Both the position numbers and the translations under genes were made by a program. Of a stretch of DNA of 5,805 nucleotides, positions 1 through 5,748 are shown piece by piece (position 1 is the stretch's first letter; every line of letters begins with the position of its first letter). This DNA is from Quisquiliibacterium sp. (GTDB lineage Bacteria > Pseudomonadota > Gammaproteobacteria > Burkholderiales > Burkholderiaceae_E), in NCBI GenBank assembly GCA_030830765.1, contig JAURMJ010000349.1, positions 1 to 5,805 on the forward strand. Direction: 5' to 3'. Under the pieces are notes generated by a model. The model was not told where the DNA came from. It did no database searches and worked only from the letters and a program-made list of their open reading frames with translations.

Positions 1-175
1 AGAATGCCCGGCCGGCCCCGGTGATCACGATTGCCTTGACTGCGCTGTCTGCGCGCGCCCGCATCAGGCCTTCGACAATGCCACGTCGTAATTCGAAACC
101 CAGCCCGTTAACCGGCGGGTTGTCCATCGTGATGATCGCGACCTCACCCTGCTTTTCGTATCGTGCTTCGCTCAC
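1..175 (-). CDS. Partial N-terminus of a crotonase-fold enoyl-CoA hydratase / 3-hydroxyacyl-CoA dehydrogenase (beta-oxidation)
   Basis: Translating the minus strand from a GTG at 175 gives 58 residues running off the left edge. They begin VSEARYEKQGEVAIITMDNP, continue with PVNGLG and end ITGAGRAF. This is the start of a crotonase fold: a first beta strand ending in the NPPVNGL motif, then the 'VKAIVITGAGRAF' strand leading into the oxyanion-hole loop, which would follow just outside the window. The NPPVN form is typical of the peroxisomal-type bifunctional enzymes (hydratase plus NAD-binding dehydrogenase, about 700 residues) and of single-domain hydratases; the visible part cannot separate these. 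The role would be hydration of trans-2-enoyl-CoA in cytoplasmic fatty-acid breakdown. No in-frame ATG lies just upstream, and an AAGG sits 8 bases before the GTG, so the GTG start is reasonable but not certain. It is separated from the efflux operon by a terminator, so it is probably independently expressed. Confidence 0.82.
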   Translation of the reverse strand, partial: MSEARYEKQGEVAIITMDNPPVNGLGFELRRGIVEGLMRARADSAVKAIVITGAGRAF

Positions 176-503
176 TTTTTCTGCCTTCGAAAATCGAACT
201 TGCGTTCGATGCTGGTTGAATAAGTCGGGCTGTCGCCCGTCGGTCGATGTTACTCCGGCCACGGCGCTGAACGCCGCTGCAGGCTCCCGAAGATGATAAT
301 CGAGGGCTGCGTGCCCGAGGGAATATGGACTCAGGCAAGGCAGATTAAGGCAGAGGCACTGCCTGGTCGAAAAACCACCGGCAAAGTTGTCTTGATGCCC
401 TGACTGTGTATCGGCAATTCATCCGATGACTTGGATCCAAGCCAGACGATCGGTCGAGAACGGGATGCCAATGACTGCTCACTGAACAGGGACCTCGCCC
501 GAA
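176..503. other. Gene-free intergenic / leader region upstream of the beta-oxidation gene
   Basis: This 328-base stretch between the operon terminator and the GTG at 175 has no open frame with a credible start, ribosome site and protein-like composition. The frames that cross it read as Arg/Ser/Cys-rich shadow translations and overlap neighbouring genes. It should contain the promoter and 5' leader of the gene at 1-175, but I found no convincing -35/-10 pair. It holds three short hairpins: arms at 193-199/204-210, at 226-230/235-239 (CGGGC/GCCCG) and at 262-266/272-276 (CGGCG/CGCCG). Only the first looks more than background for this GC content. Confidence 0.6.
193..210 (-). promoter_or_regulatory. 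Perfect inverted repeat near the start of the beta-oxidation gene (candidate operator or leader hairpin)
   Basis: ATCGAAC and GTTCGAT form a perfect 7-bp inverted repeat around a 4-base TTGC spacer, ending 17 bases upstream of the GTG start. A TTCGAA palindrome lies immediately beside it at 186-191. A compact 18-bp dyad so close to a beta-oxidation start could be a TetR-type repressor site; its GAAC-N4-GTTC core loosely recalls the published PsrA-type pattern but is not an exact match. It could instead be an mRNA hairpin bordering the ribosome binding site. Both readings are inference. Confidence 0.35.
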
Positions 504-537
504 AAGGCAAAAGGCCGCGGATGCGACCTTTTGCCTT
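504..537 (-). terminator. Rho-independent terminator of the efflux operon
   Basis: AAGGCAAAAGG (504-514) pairs perfectly with CCTTTTGCCTT (527-537). Inside this 11-bp stem a C/A mismatch is followed by a further CGC/GCG pairing around a GGAT tetraloop. On the minus strand the hairpin's 3' arm is T-rich and runs into TTTTC, and it lies 24 bases after the stop codon of the small membrane protein gene, as expected for the end of the operon. On the plus strand the following bases are less T-rich, and no plus-strand gene needs it. Confidence 0.85.
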
Positions 538-561
538 CCTATCCGCATCAAGCGGAGGCGG

Positions 562-771
562 TCAGGAACCGGCGCGCAGACCCACCTTGCGCATGATGAT
601 TTCAAGCGGACACCATTTGGTGAACCCACTTTGCAGCAGGTTGGCGCCAACAAATGCGGTCAGCCACAGGAAGTTCTGGCTGATAAACAGCGGGCTGCCG
701 GGCACCCCAAGCAGCAACGACGCCAGAATGAGGAAACCCGCGAAAACACGAACGAAAGACCAGGAAGTCAT
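562..771 (-). CDS. Small two-helix inner-membrane protein, DUF2892 (YgaP-type transmembrane domain) family
   Basis: This gene encodes 69 residues starting MTSWSFVRVF. Two hydrophobic helices are visible (about residues 7-24 and 33-50), separated by a short GVPGSPLF turn, followed by a conserved-looking tail, KWCPLEIIMRKVGL, with a single cysteine at residue 54. This is the pattern of DUF2892, which is found alone or fused behind a rhodanese domain in YgaP, an inner-membrane sulfurtransferase. No rhodanese domain is present here. The ATG at 771 is chosen because GGAG lies 8 bases upstream, whereas the longer in-frame version reaching 840 overlaps the pump gene and lacks support. It is the third gene of the operon, starting 13 bases after the pump stop. 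Its function is unknown; a role as a pump accessory or in sulfur handling is inference from context. Confidence 0.87.
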   Translation of the reverse strand: MTSWSFVRVFAGFLILASLLLGVPGSPLFISQNFLWLTAFVGANLLQSGFTKWCPLEIIMRKVGLRAGS

Positions 772-779
772 TGCTTTTT

Positions 780-783
780 CTCC
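780..783 (-). promoter_or_regulatory. Ribosome binding site fixing the start of the DUF2892 gene
   Basis: GGAG on the minus strand lies 8 bases before the ATG at 771. It begins almost directly after the TGA (787-785) of the pump gene, so ribosomes finishing the pump can reinitiate here. This is a sign of tight co-expression. Confidence 0.75.
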
Positions 784-784
784 A

Positions 785-3700
785 TCAAGACACTGAGGTT
801 GAGGCGGACTGTCCGCCGGTTTCGGAACTGGTGGCAGCACTGTTCTCGTATTTGCGACGATAGGCGACGTAGAACAGCAGCGGAATGATGACCAGCGTCA
901 GCAGCGTTGAAATCGCAATGCCAAACAACAAGGAGATCGCCAGACCATTGAAGATCGGATCATCCAGAATGAACAGAGCGCCAAGCATCGCTGCCAACGC
1001 AGTCAGCACAATCGGCTGCGCCCGGACGGCAGCCGACTCGATGACTGCCCGGGAAAAGACAGCACCTTCGTTGATCCGAAGATGAATGAAGTCGACGAGC
1101 AGAATCGAGTTACGTACGATGATCCCGGCTAATGCAATCATCCCAATCATTGATGTCGCGGTGAACTGCGCTCCGAACAGCGCATGACCGGGCAAAATGC
1201 CGATCACAGTGAGCGGAATCGGTGCCATGATGATCAGCGGTGTCAGGTAAGACCCGAACTGCGCCACGACCAGCAGGTAGATCAATACAAGCCCGACCGC
1301 ATAGGCTGCTCCCATGTCGCGAAAGGTCTCATACGTGATCTGCCATTCGCCATCCCATTTGATCGCCCCGCTTCGATAAGGATCCTTCGGTGTCGAGATG
1401 AAGTATTCATCCACCGGTACACCGCCCGGACCCTCGATCTTCGCAATTGCTGAGCGCATGCCGAACATCGCGTAAAGCGGAGAATCAATGCGGCCAGCGG
1501 CATCGCCCATCACGTATTCAACGGGCAGCAGATCCTTGCGGTAGCGAGGTTTGTCTCGACTTGCGGGTAGCACCTTGATGAATTCGCGCAGCTGCGCCGT
1601 ACCCCCGGAGGCAGTCCGGACCGGAAGCTTGAGCACGGTATCCAGCTCGGCAATATCTGCATCTGACAAACGTAATTGGGCGGGCGCTGGGTACTTGCTC
1701 GCGTCTCGCAGGAACGTGACATTCTGACCGGCCAGCGACAAGGAAAGCGTGGCGACAATTTCCTGCTGCGGCACACCGGCTTGCGCTGCCTTGCGACGAT
1801 CAATCACCAGGCGCGACTTGGGAGCCACGGCGATCAGGGTGTCGTCTGAATCAACCACGCCGTCTGTGCCGTCAAAGACCTGGCGGATCTGTCGAGCCAG
1901 ACGGAGCCTGGAAGCGTCATCCGGTCCGTAGACTTCCGCCACGATTGGAGCCATTACCGGTGGACCGGGGGGCACCTCGACAACCTTCAAGGAGGCCTCG
2001 TACTTGTTTGCAATCTTGGTCAGGGCTGGGCGAACGCGCTGTGCGATCTCGTGACTCTTGGCCTTGCGATGCGCCTTGTCGACCAGATTGACCTGCAGAT
2101 CTCCCATCTGCGCATAGGAGCGCATGTAGTACTGTCTGACCAGGCCATTGAAGTTGATCGGAGCTGCACTGCCGGCAAACGACTGAATGCTCTCGACCTC
2201 AGGCTCGCTGGCCAGTTGCTGAGCGAGTTCATCGAGCACGGCCGAAGTCTTCTCCACTGGTGTGCCGACCGGCATGTCCAGTACGACCTGAAATTCGCTC
2301 TTGTTATCAAATGGCAGCATCTTGAGCACGACAAGCTGGAGAACCGGCAGTGACACTGATCCGGCAATCAGCAGCAGGACGGCGAACCAGAGCAGTGCCC
2401 GGTTACGCGCACCTCGAGCACGGTCGAGCAAGGGTGTGAACAGGCGATTGGCGATCGGCATCAGTTTTGAGGACAACCCTGCGTGATCGGCGTGTGGATC
2501 ATGTTTGCCAAGCCAGCGCGCCGACAGCCACGGTGTCACGACGAATGCAATGGCCAGCGACAGCAGCATGCCCAGGCTCGCATTGATCGGGATCGGCGCC
2601 ATGTACGGACCCATCAGACCTGAGACAAATGCCATTGGCAGCAGCGCGGCGATCACGGTCAGCGTTGCAAGGATGGTCGGTCCGCCGACTTCATCAACAG
2701 CATGCGGGATGATCGCCCTCAAGGGAAGATCCGGGTTCAGGCTGCGATGTCGGTGGATGTTCTCCACGACAACGATTGCGTCATCCACCAGGATGCCGAT
2801 CGAGAAGATCAGCGCGAACAGCGACACGCGGTTCAGCGTGAATCCCCAGGCCCAGGACGCGAACAGCGTTGCAGTCAGTGTCAGGATCACGGCCAGTCCA
2901 ACGATGGCTGCTTCCCGTCTGCCTAGCGCAAAGAACACAAGCAACACAACCGAGGCAGTTGCAAACGCAAGTTTCTTGATGAGCGTCGAAGCCTTCTCTC
3001 CAGCGGTCGAGCCGTAATCTCGCGTGACCTTCAATTGCACCTCGGTCGGAACAATCGTATTGCGCAGCAGGGTTGCGCGCTCGATCACCTGTTCGGCCAC
3101 CTTGACCGCGTTTTCGCCAGGCTTCTTGGTAATCGCGATCACGACTGCGGGCGTGGTCTGCTTGATGACTTTCGCGTCGGGCTCGTGCGTGACCTGCGAA
3201 TGCATCACATAGCGTTTTGCACTGGGCGGGCCGTCGCTCACGTTGGCCAAGTCGCGAAGGTAAACCGGTTTGCCGCCTCGCACCGCGACGACGAGTTCCT
3301 CGACATCGCGTGCGCTGGTGAGAAACTCACCAACCTGAATCGCGACGCTGGTATTGGTCCGAATTGAATCACCCAACGGCTGACCGACATTGGCTGCGGC
3401 AAGCACACGATGCAATTCGGTCAGCGTCAGCGAGTAGGCATTGAGCTTGGCAATGTCCGGTTCGATGCGTACAACCCGCCCCGGTCCTCCAATCGAAACG
3501 ACCTCGCGGACACCTTGAACACGCTTAAGCTCGACTTCCAGGGCATGCGCCACGCGCTCAAGATCAGAGGACGCAATGTGCTGATCTTTGCCGGCCAGCG
3601 TCAAGGTCACGATCGGAACATCGTCAATGCCCTTGGGCTTGACGATCGGAGGCATCACGCCAAGTCCCTGCGGCAGCCAGTCCGAGTTGGCCTGCAGCAC

Positions 3701-4090
3701 ATCGTGAAGGCGGACGATCGCCTCGGAACGTGGCACGCCGACCTTGAACTGAACGGTAATCAGCGCGACGCCGGGTCGGGAAACCGAATACGTGTGCTCA
3801 ACGCCAGCGATTTGCGACAGCACCTGTTCAGCCGGCAGGGCCACCGTCGCATCGACATCTGCAACCGAGGCCCCCGGATAGGCAATCACCACATTGGCCA
3901 TGGTCACGTCGATCTGCGGCTCCTCTTCGCGTGGCGTGACAAAGACCGCGAAAAGGCCGATCAGCATTGCCACCAGCGCGAGCAACGGCGTGATCTGCGC
4001 ATCCTGAAAGTAAGCGGCGATGCGACCCGAGATGCCCATGCGCCCAGTCTGATCGTCCTGCACCGGCTTGTTGTTTGCCGAATCGCTCAT
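785..4090 (-). CDS. RND-superfamily efflux pump, inner-membrane permease (AcrB/AcrD/AcrF type)
   Basis: This 1101-residue protein is slightly longer than AcrB (1049). It is the proton-driven permease of a tripartite efflux complex. TM1 lies at about residues 33-52 and is followed by the family signature PREEEPQI (53-60). Then come the first periplasmic porter segment, TM2-6 with the SIGILVDDAIVVVENI motif carrying the proton-relay pair Asp436-Asp437, TM7 at about 566-590, the second porter segment, and TM8-12 from about 929. TM10 reads AGIIVRNSILLVDF, placing Arg993 where AcrB has Lys940. The KWDGEWQITYETFRDMG stretch (911-927) before TM8 marks a clade distinct from classical AcrB. No cysteine occurs. 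Its ATG overlaps the adaptor's TGA in an ATGA. About 17 residues precede the usual GISG start region, so a start at Met18 is possible, but the overlap favours 4090. Heavy-metal RNDs are a less likely alternative. The substrate cannot be read from the sequence. Confidence 0.96.
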   Translation of the reverse strand: MSDSANNKPVQDDQTGRMGISGRIAAYFQDAQITPLLALVAMLIGLFAVFVTPREEEPQIDVTMANVVIAYPGASVADVDATVALPAEQVLSQIAGVEHTYSVSRPGVALITVQFKVGVPRSEAIVRLHDVLQANSDWLPQGLGVMPPIVKPKGIDDVPIVTLTLAGKDQHIASSDLERVAHALEVELKRVQGVREVVSIGGPGRVVRIEPDIAKLNAYSLTLTELHRVLAAANVGQPLGDSIRTNTSVAIQVGEFLTSARDVEELVVAVRGGKPVYLRDLANVSDGPPSAKRYVMHSQVTHEPDAKVIKQTTPAVVIAITKKPGENAVKVAEQVIERATLLRNTIVPTEVQLKVTRDYGSTAGEKASTLIKKLAFATASVVLLVFFALGRREAAIVGLAVILTLTATLFASWAWGFTLNRVSLFALIFSIGILVDDAIVVVENIHRHRSLNPDLPLRAIIPHAVDEVGGPTILATLTVIAALLPMAFVSGLMGPYMAPIPINASLGMLLSLAIAFVVTPWLSARWLGKHDPHADHAGLSSKLMPIANRLFTPLLDRARGARNRALLWFAVLLLIAGSVSLPVLQLVVLKMLPFDNKSEFQVVLDMPVGTPVEKTSAVLDELAQQLASEPEVESIQSFAGSAAPINFNGLVRQYYMRSYAQMGDLQVNLVDKAHRKAKSHEIAQRVRPALTKIANKYEASLKVVEVPPGPPVMAPIVAEVYGPDDASRLRLARQIRQVFDGTDGVVDSDDTLIAVAPKSRLVIDRRKAAQAGVPQQEIVATLSLSLAGQNVTFLRDASKYPAPAQLRLSDADIAELDTVLKLPVRTASGGTAQLREFIKVLPASRDKPRYRKDLLPVEYVMGDAAGRIDSPLYAMFGMRSAIAKIEGPGGVPVDEYFISTPKDPYRSGAIKWDGEWQITYETFRDMGAAYAVGLVLIYLLVVAQFGSYLTPLIIMAPIPLTVIGILPGHALFGAQFTATSMIGMIALAGIIVRNSILLVDFIHLRINEGAVFSRAVIESAAVRAQPIVLTALAAMLGALFILDDPIFNGLAISLLFGIAISTLLTLVIIPLLFYVAYRRKYENSAATSSETGGQSASTSVS

Positions 4091-5160
4091 GGTTTCACCA
4101 CGCCGGCTGCACGGGCTGCTGCAACCGGATCCAGGGCCACCCGCTCGCCTGCGCTCAGACCAGAGAGGATTTCGATCTGATCTGCCTGGACACGCCCGAT
4201 CCGCACCTGGCGGAAGGTGACCGTCTTATCGCCAACCACATAGACCGCCCGCAAGTCGCCACGCACGACCAAAGCGGACACCGGAATGGTCAGCCGGGCC
4301 GACAGCTCATTTGCTGCGCTGCCCAGGGGTAACTTGACGCGTGCAAACAACCCAGGATGCAGCTGAGCGAGATTGCGTGGCAGTTCAATCCGAACCAGTT
4401 GCGTGTGATTGACAGGGTCCGCGGCCGAGACAACAACAATCGGACCGGCTCTCGGCGTGGCCTCGTCCCCTGTCACGTCGGGAATTTCGATGCTTGCCGC
4501 ACGCGTACGGTCGAGTTGGCTCACGACCGCTGCGGGCACATTCAGGGCGACTCGCATCGCAGAAGGGTCGTGCAACTGGAGCAGCGGTTTTCCCGGCATC
4601 GCGGTGTCGCCGACTTCCGTTGACGTTGTGGTCACAATGCCATCGAACGGCGCCGACAGCGTATGCCAGCCGGTCTGCGTTGCCGCTCCGGCTTTTTGAG
4701 CCCGCAGTGCCTGCACGGTTTCCTGAGCAGCCCGGTAATCGGCTTCAACCTTGTCGAGCATTGCCGAACTCATGAACTTCTGTTCGACCAACTCCTTGGT
4801 CCGCGCAAGGTTTTTCTCAGCGGCAACAAGCTGAGCTTGCGCGGCCGCCAGCTGCGCGGCAGCCGCGGCCTGACTTTGCTGCGCGGCACGTGGATCGATG
4901 CGGACAAGCACCTGACCGATCTTGACCCGATCACCAGCCCGCACCGTGCGCTCAATCACCTTCCCTGAGACCTGGGCTGCAATCGACGTTTCCCTGATGG
5001 CTTCAACCTTGCCATCGGCGAGGTAGTAGCCGTTTGCCGCGCTCTGCCCGACGGCGATTGTTGCCAGTGGCCTGGGTTGGGCGTGGGCTGATGCAGGCAC
5101 CAAGGCGCCGATCAGCGCGTTGAGCATGACAATGGAGATTGCCTTTTGGATCGACACCAT
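4087..5160 (-). CDS. RND periplasmic adaptor subunit (membrane fusion protein, HlyD/AcrA family)
   Basis: From the ATG at 5160 this encodes 357 residues. The N-terminus is a Sec signal peptide ending ASAHA-QP (predicted cleavage after residue 27). With no lipobox cysteine, the mature protein should be soluble in the periplasm, unlike lipidated AcrA. Then come the first half of the lipoyl/barrel-sandwich domain (GKVEA...SGKVIERTVRAGDRVKIGQVL, about 50-88), an Ala/Gln-rich coiled-coil hairpin (about 93-157), the second lipoyl half (LSAPFDGIVTTTSTEVGDTA, about 168-187), a beta-barrel (about 203-280) and a membrane-proximal domain to the end. It links the pump to an outer-membrane channel. A longer form from an ATG at 5178 adds six residues but has no ribosome site; the 5160 start is preceded by GGGAAAAAAG, giving it a better though weak match. 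It is the first gene of the operon and overlaps the pump gene by 4 bp. No outer-membrane factor is encoded in the window. Confidence 0.93.
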   Translation of the reverse strand: MVSIQKAISIVMLNALIGALVPASAHAQPRPLATIAVGQSAANGYYLADGKVEAIRETSIAAQVSGKVIERTVRAGDRVKIGQVLVRIDPRAAQQSQAAAAAQLAAAQAQLVAAEKNLARTKELVEQKFMSSAMLDKVEADYRAAQETVQALRAQKAGAATQTGWHTLSAPFDGIVTTTSTEVGDTAMPGKPLLQLHDPSAMRVALNVPAAVVSQLDRTRAASIEIPDVTGDEATPRAGPIVVVSAADPVNHTQLVRIELPRNLAQLHPGLFARVKLPLGSAANELSARLTIPVSALVVRGDLRAVYVVGDKTVTFRQVRIGRVQADQIEILSGLSAGERVALDPVAAARAAGVVKP

Positions 5161-5292
5161 CTTTTTTCCCGATGACATGACTGCGTGAGCGTCAAGTTGC
5201 GTTGCCTGTTCGGCTGTGCTGGGTCGAGATTGACGGACAGGCTGCCCACGTCATTCCCAACCTCTGTGCGTTCGCCGAACTGCTCGTAAAGT

Positions 5293-5321
5293 ATTCTACA
5301 CACAATATCGCTAAATAGCTA
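5293..5321 (-). promoter_or_regulatory. Candidate promoter of the efflux operon (weak -35)
   Basis: On the minus strand TAGAAT (5298-5293) matches the -10 consensus at 5 of 6 positions. At a 17-base spacing the -35 would be TAGCTA, only 3 of 6. The candidate -35 and spacer lie inside the 22-bp palindrome, so a bound repressor would block it. It would give a leader of roughly 125 bases before the adaptor start. Confidence 0.4.
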
Positions 5322-5325
5322 TATT
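5304..5325. promoter_or_regulatory. Candidate ArsR operator: 22-bp imperfect palindrome between the divergent genes
   Basis: The left half AATATCGCTAA and the right half, read on the minus strand as AATATAGCTAT, match at 9 of 11 positions, giving the pattern AATAT-n-GCTA-nn-TAGC-n-ATATT. Size and AT-rich dyad form suit a dimeric ArsR/SmtB repressor. The site covers the candidate -35 and spacer of the operon promoter and abuts the -35 of the regulator promoter, so one bound dimer could control both directions. Confidence 0.6.
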
Positions 5326-5353
5326 TGCATTTAAAGAATCTTTGAGCGATAAT
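5325..5353 (+). promoter_or_regulatory. Sigma-70-like promoter of the ArsR-type regulator gene
   Basis: TTGCAT (5325-5330), 17 bases, then GATAAT (5348-5353), a 5 of 6 match to the -10 consensus; TTTGCA at 18 bases is an equivalent -35 reading. Transcription would begin near 5360, leaving a leader of about 23 bases before the ATG at 5383. The right edge of the palindrome touches the -35, and a further half-site covers the -10, consistent with autorepression. Confidence 0.55.
5344..5353 (-). promoter_or_regulatory. Third operator half-site over the regulator's -10 box
   Basis: Read on the minus strand this is ATTATCGCTC, sharing TATCGCT exactly with the left half of the main palindrome (5306-5312) in the opposite orientation. 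The two TATCGCT copies are separated by 32 bases and flank the regulator's promoter core. It could be an auxiliary low-affinity site for the same repressor. Confidence 0.35.
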
Positions 5354-5373
5354 TTGTGCCATCACGGTCCGCT

Positions 5374-5377
5374 GGAG
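5374..5377 (+). promoter_or_regulatory. Ribosome binding site deciding the ArsR-type start
   Basis: GGAG lies 5 bases before the ATG at 5383. The alternative in-frame GTG at 5356 would add nine residues and falls next to the likely transcription start with no ribosome site, so the ATG is preferred. Confidence 0.75.
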
Positions 5378-5382
5378 TTGAC

Positions 5383-5748
5383 ATGGACGACCTCGTACTT
5401 GAACAGATTGCAAAGTACTTTCGCTCGCTCGGAGAGCCCCTGCGCCTGAAGATCCTTCAGATCGTCCGCGAGGAACCAACCAACGTCGGGCAGATCACCA
5501 AGGCGCTGGGATGCTCGCAGGCCAATGCTTCCAAGCATCTGGGCATTCTGACCGAGGCCGGACTGCTCGAGCGCGAGCAACGGGGTACCTCGGTGTATTA
5601 CCGTTTCGCAGATCCGCGGGTTTACCAGCTCTGCGATCTCGTCTGTGGCCAGCTTGCCCGCAAGCTGGCCGGAAGCAGTCAGCTGCTTGGTGTACTGACC
5701 GAACTGGCCGATCGTCAGAGCCTCCCAACGGCGACTGGCGAGGACTGA
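5383..5748 (+). CDS. ArsR/SmtB-family winged-helix transcriptional repressor
   Basis: This 121-residue protein starts MDDLVLEQIAKYFRSLGEPL and has the compact ArsR fold. Helices 1-2 include the family hallmark SLGEPLRLKILQIV (15-28). Then come a helix-turn-helix at about 33-56 with recognition helix SQANASKHLGIL (45-56), a beta-hairpin wing at about 59-75 (LLEREQRGTSVYYRFADPRV) and a dimerisation helix from about 78. The classical ArsR/SmtB ELCVCDL metal box is absent: the equivalent stretch, TNVGQITKAL, has no cysteine. Instead there are Cys44 at the foot of the recognition helix and Cys84 and Cys88 one turn apart on helix 5, which could bind a thiophilic metal(loid) or sense oxidants, electrophiles or persulfides. 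It is transcribed divergently from the efflux operon across a shared palindrome, so it is very likely the operon's repressor and autorepressor. The inducer is unknown. Confidence 0.93.
   Translation: MDDLVLEQIAKYFRSLGEPLRLKILQIVREEPTNVGQITKALGCSQANASKHLGILTEAGLLEREQRGTSVYYRFADPRVYQLCDLVCGQLARKLAGSSQLLGVLTELADRQSLPTATGED

Noticed and set aside
226..276. Two small GC hairpins (226-239 and 262-276) as possible terminators or attenuators
   Set aside because: They have 5-bp stems with no following T-tract on either strand, at a frequency expected for this base composition.
345..653. Minus-strand frame of 102 codons across the terminator region
   Set aside because: It overlaps the DUF2892 gene in another frame, runs through the terminator hairpin and has Cys/Arg/Ser-rich, non-protein-like composition.
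785..4090. Heavy-metal (CusA/CzcA-type) RND identity suggested by the ArsR neighbour
   Set aside because: The protein lacks the metal-RND character I would expect (no methionine-cluster pattern or His-rich segments recognised), and its motifs fit the drug/organic-type AcrB/AcrD/AcrF group better. ArsR-family regulators are not limited to metals.
3410..4180. Long plus-strand open frame (256 codons) opposite the pump gene
   Set aside because: It is rich in Arg, His, Asn, Gln and Asp, has no recognisable domain or ribosome site, and lies fully antisense to strongly conserved RND coding sequence. It is a shadow frame.
5208..5280. Inverted repeat GTTCGGC (5208-5214) / GCCGAAC (5274-5280) in the adaptor leader, with an 11-bp palindrome at 5270-5280
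   Set aside because: The arms are only 7 bp and 59 bases apart in GC-rich sequence. No riboswitch or attenuator structure could be built around them, and chance is adequate.
5112..5303. Possible leader peptide upstream of the adaptor (63 codons, minus strand)
   Set aside because: Its GTG overlaps the candidate -10 box, it has no ribosome site, and it runs out of frame into the adaptor gene. It does not look like a regulatory leader peptide.
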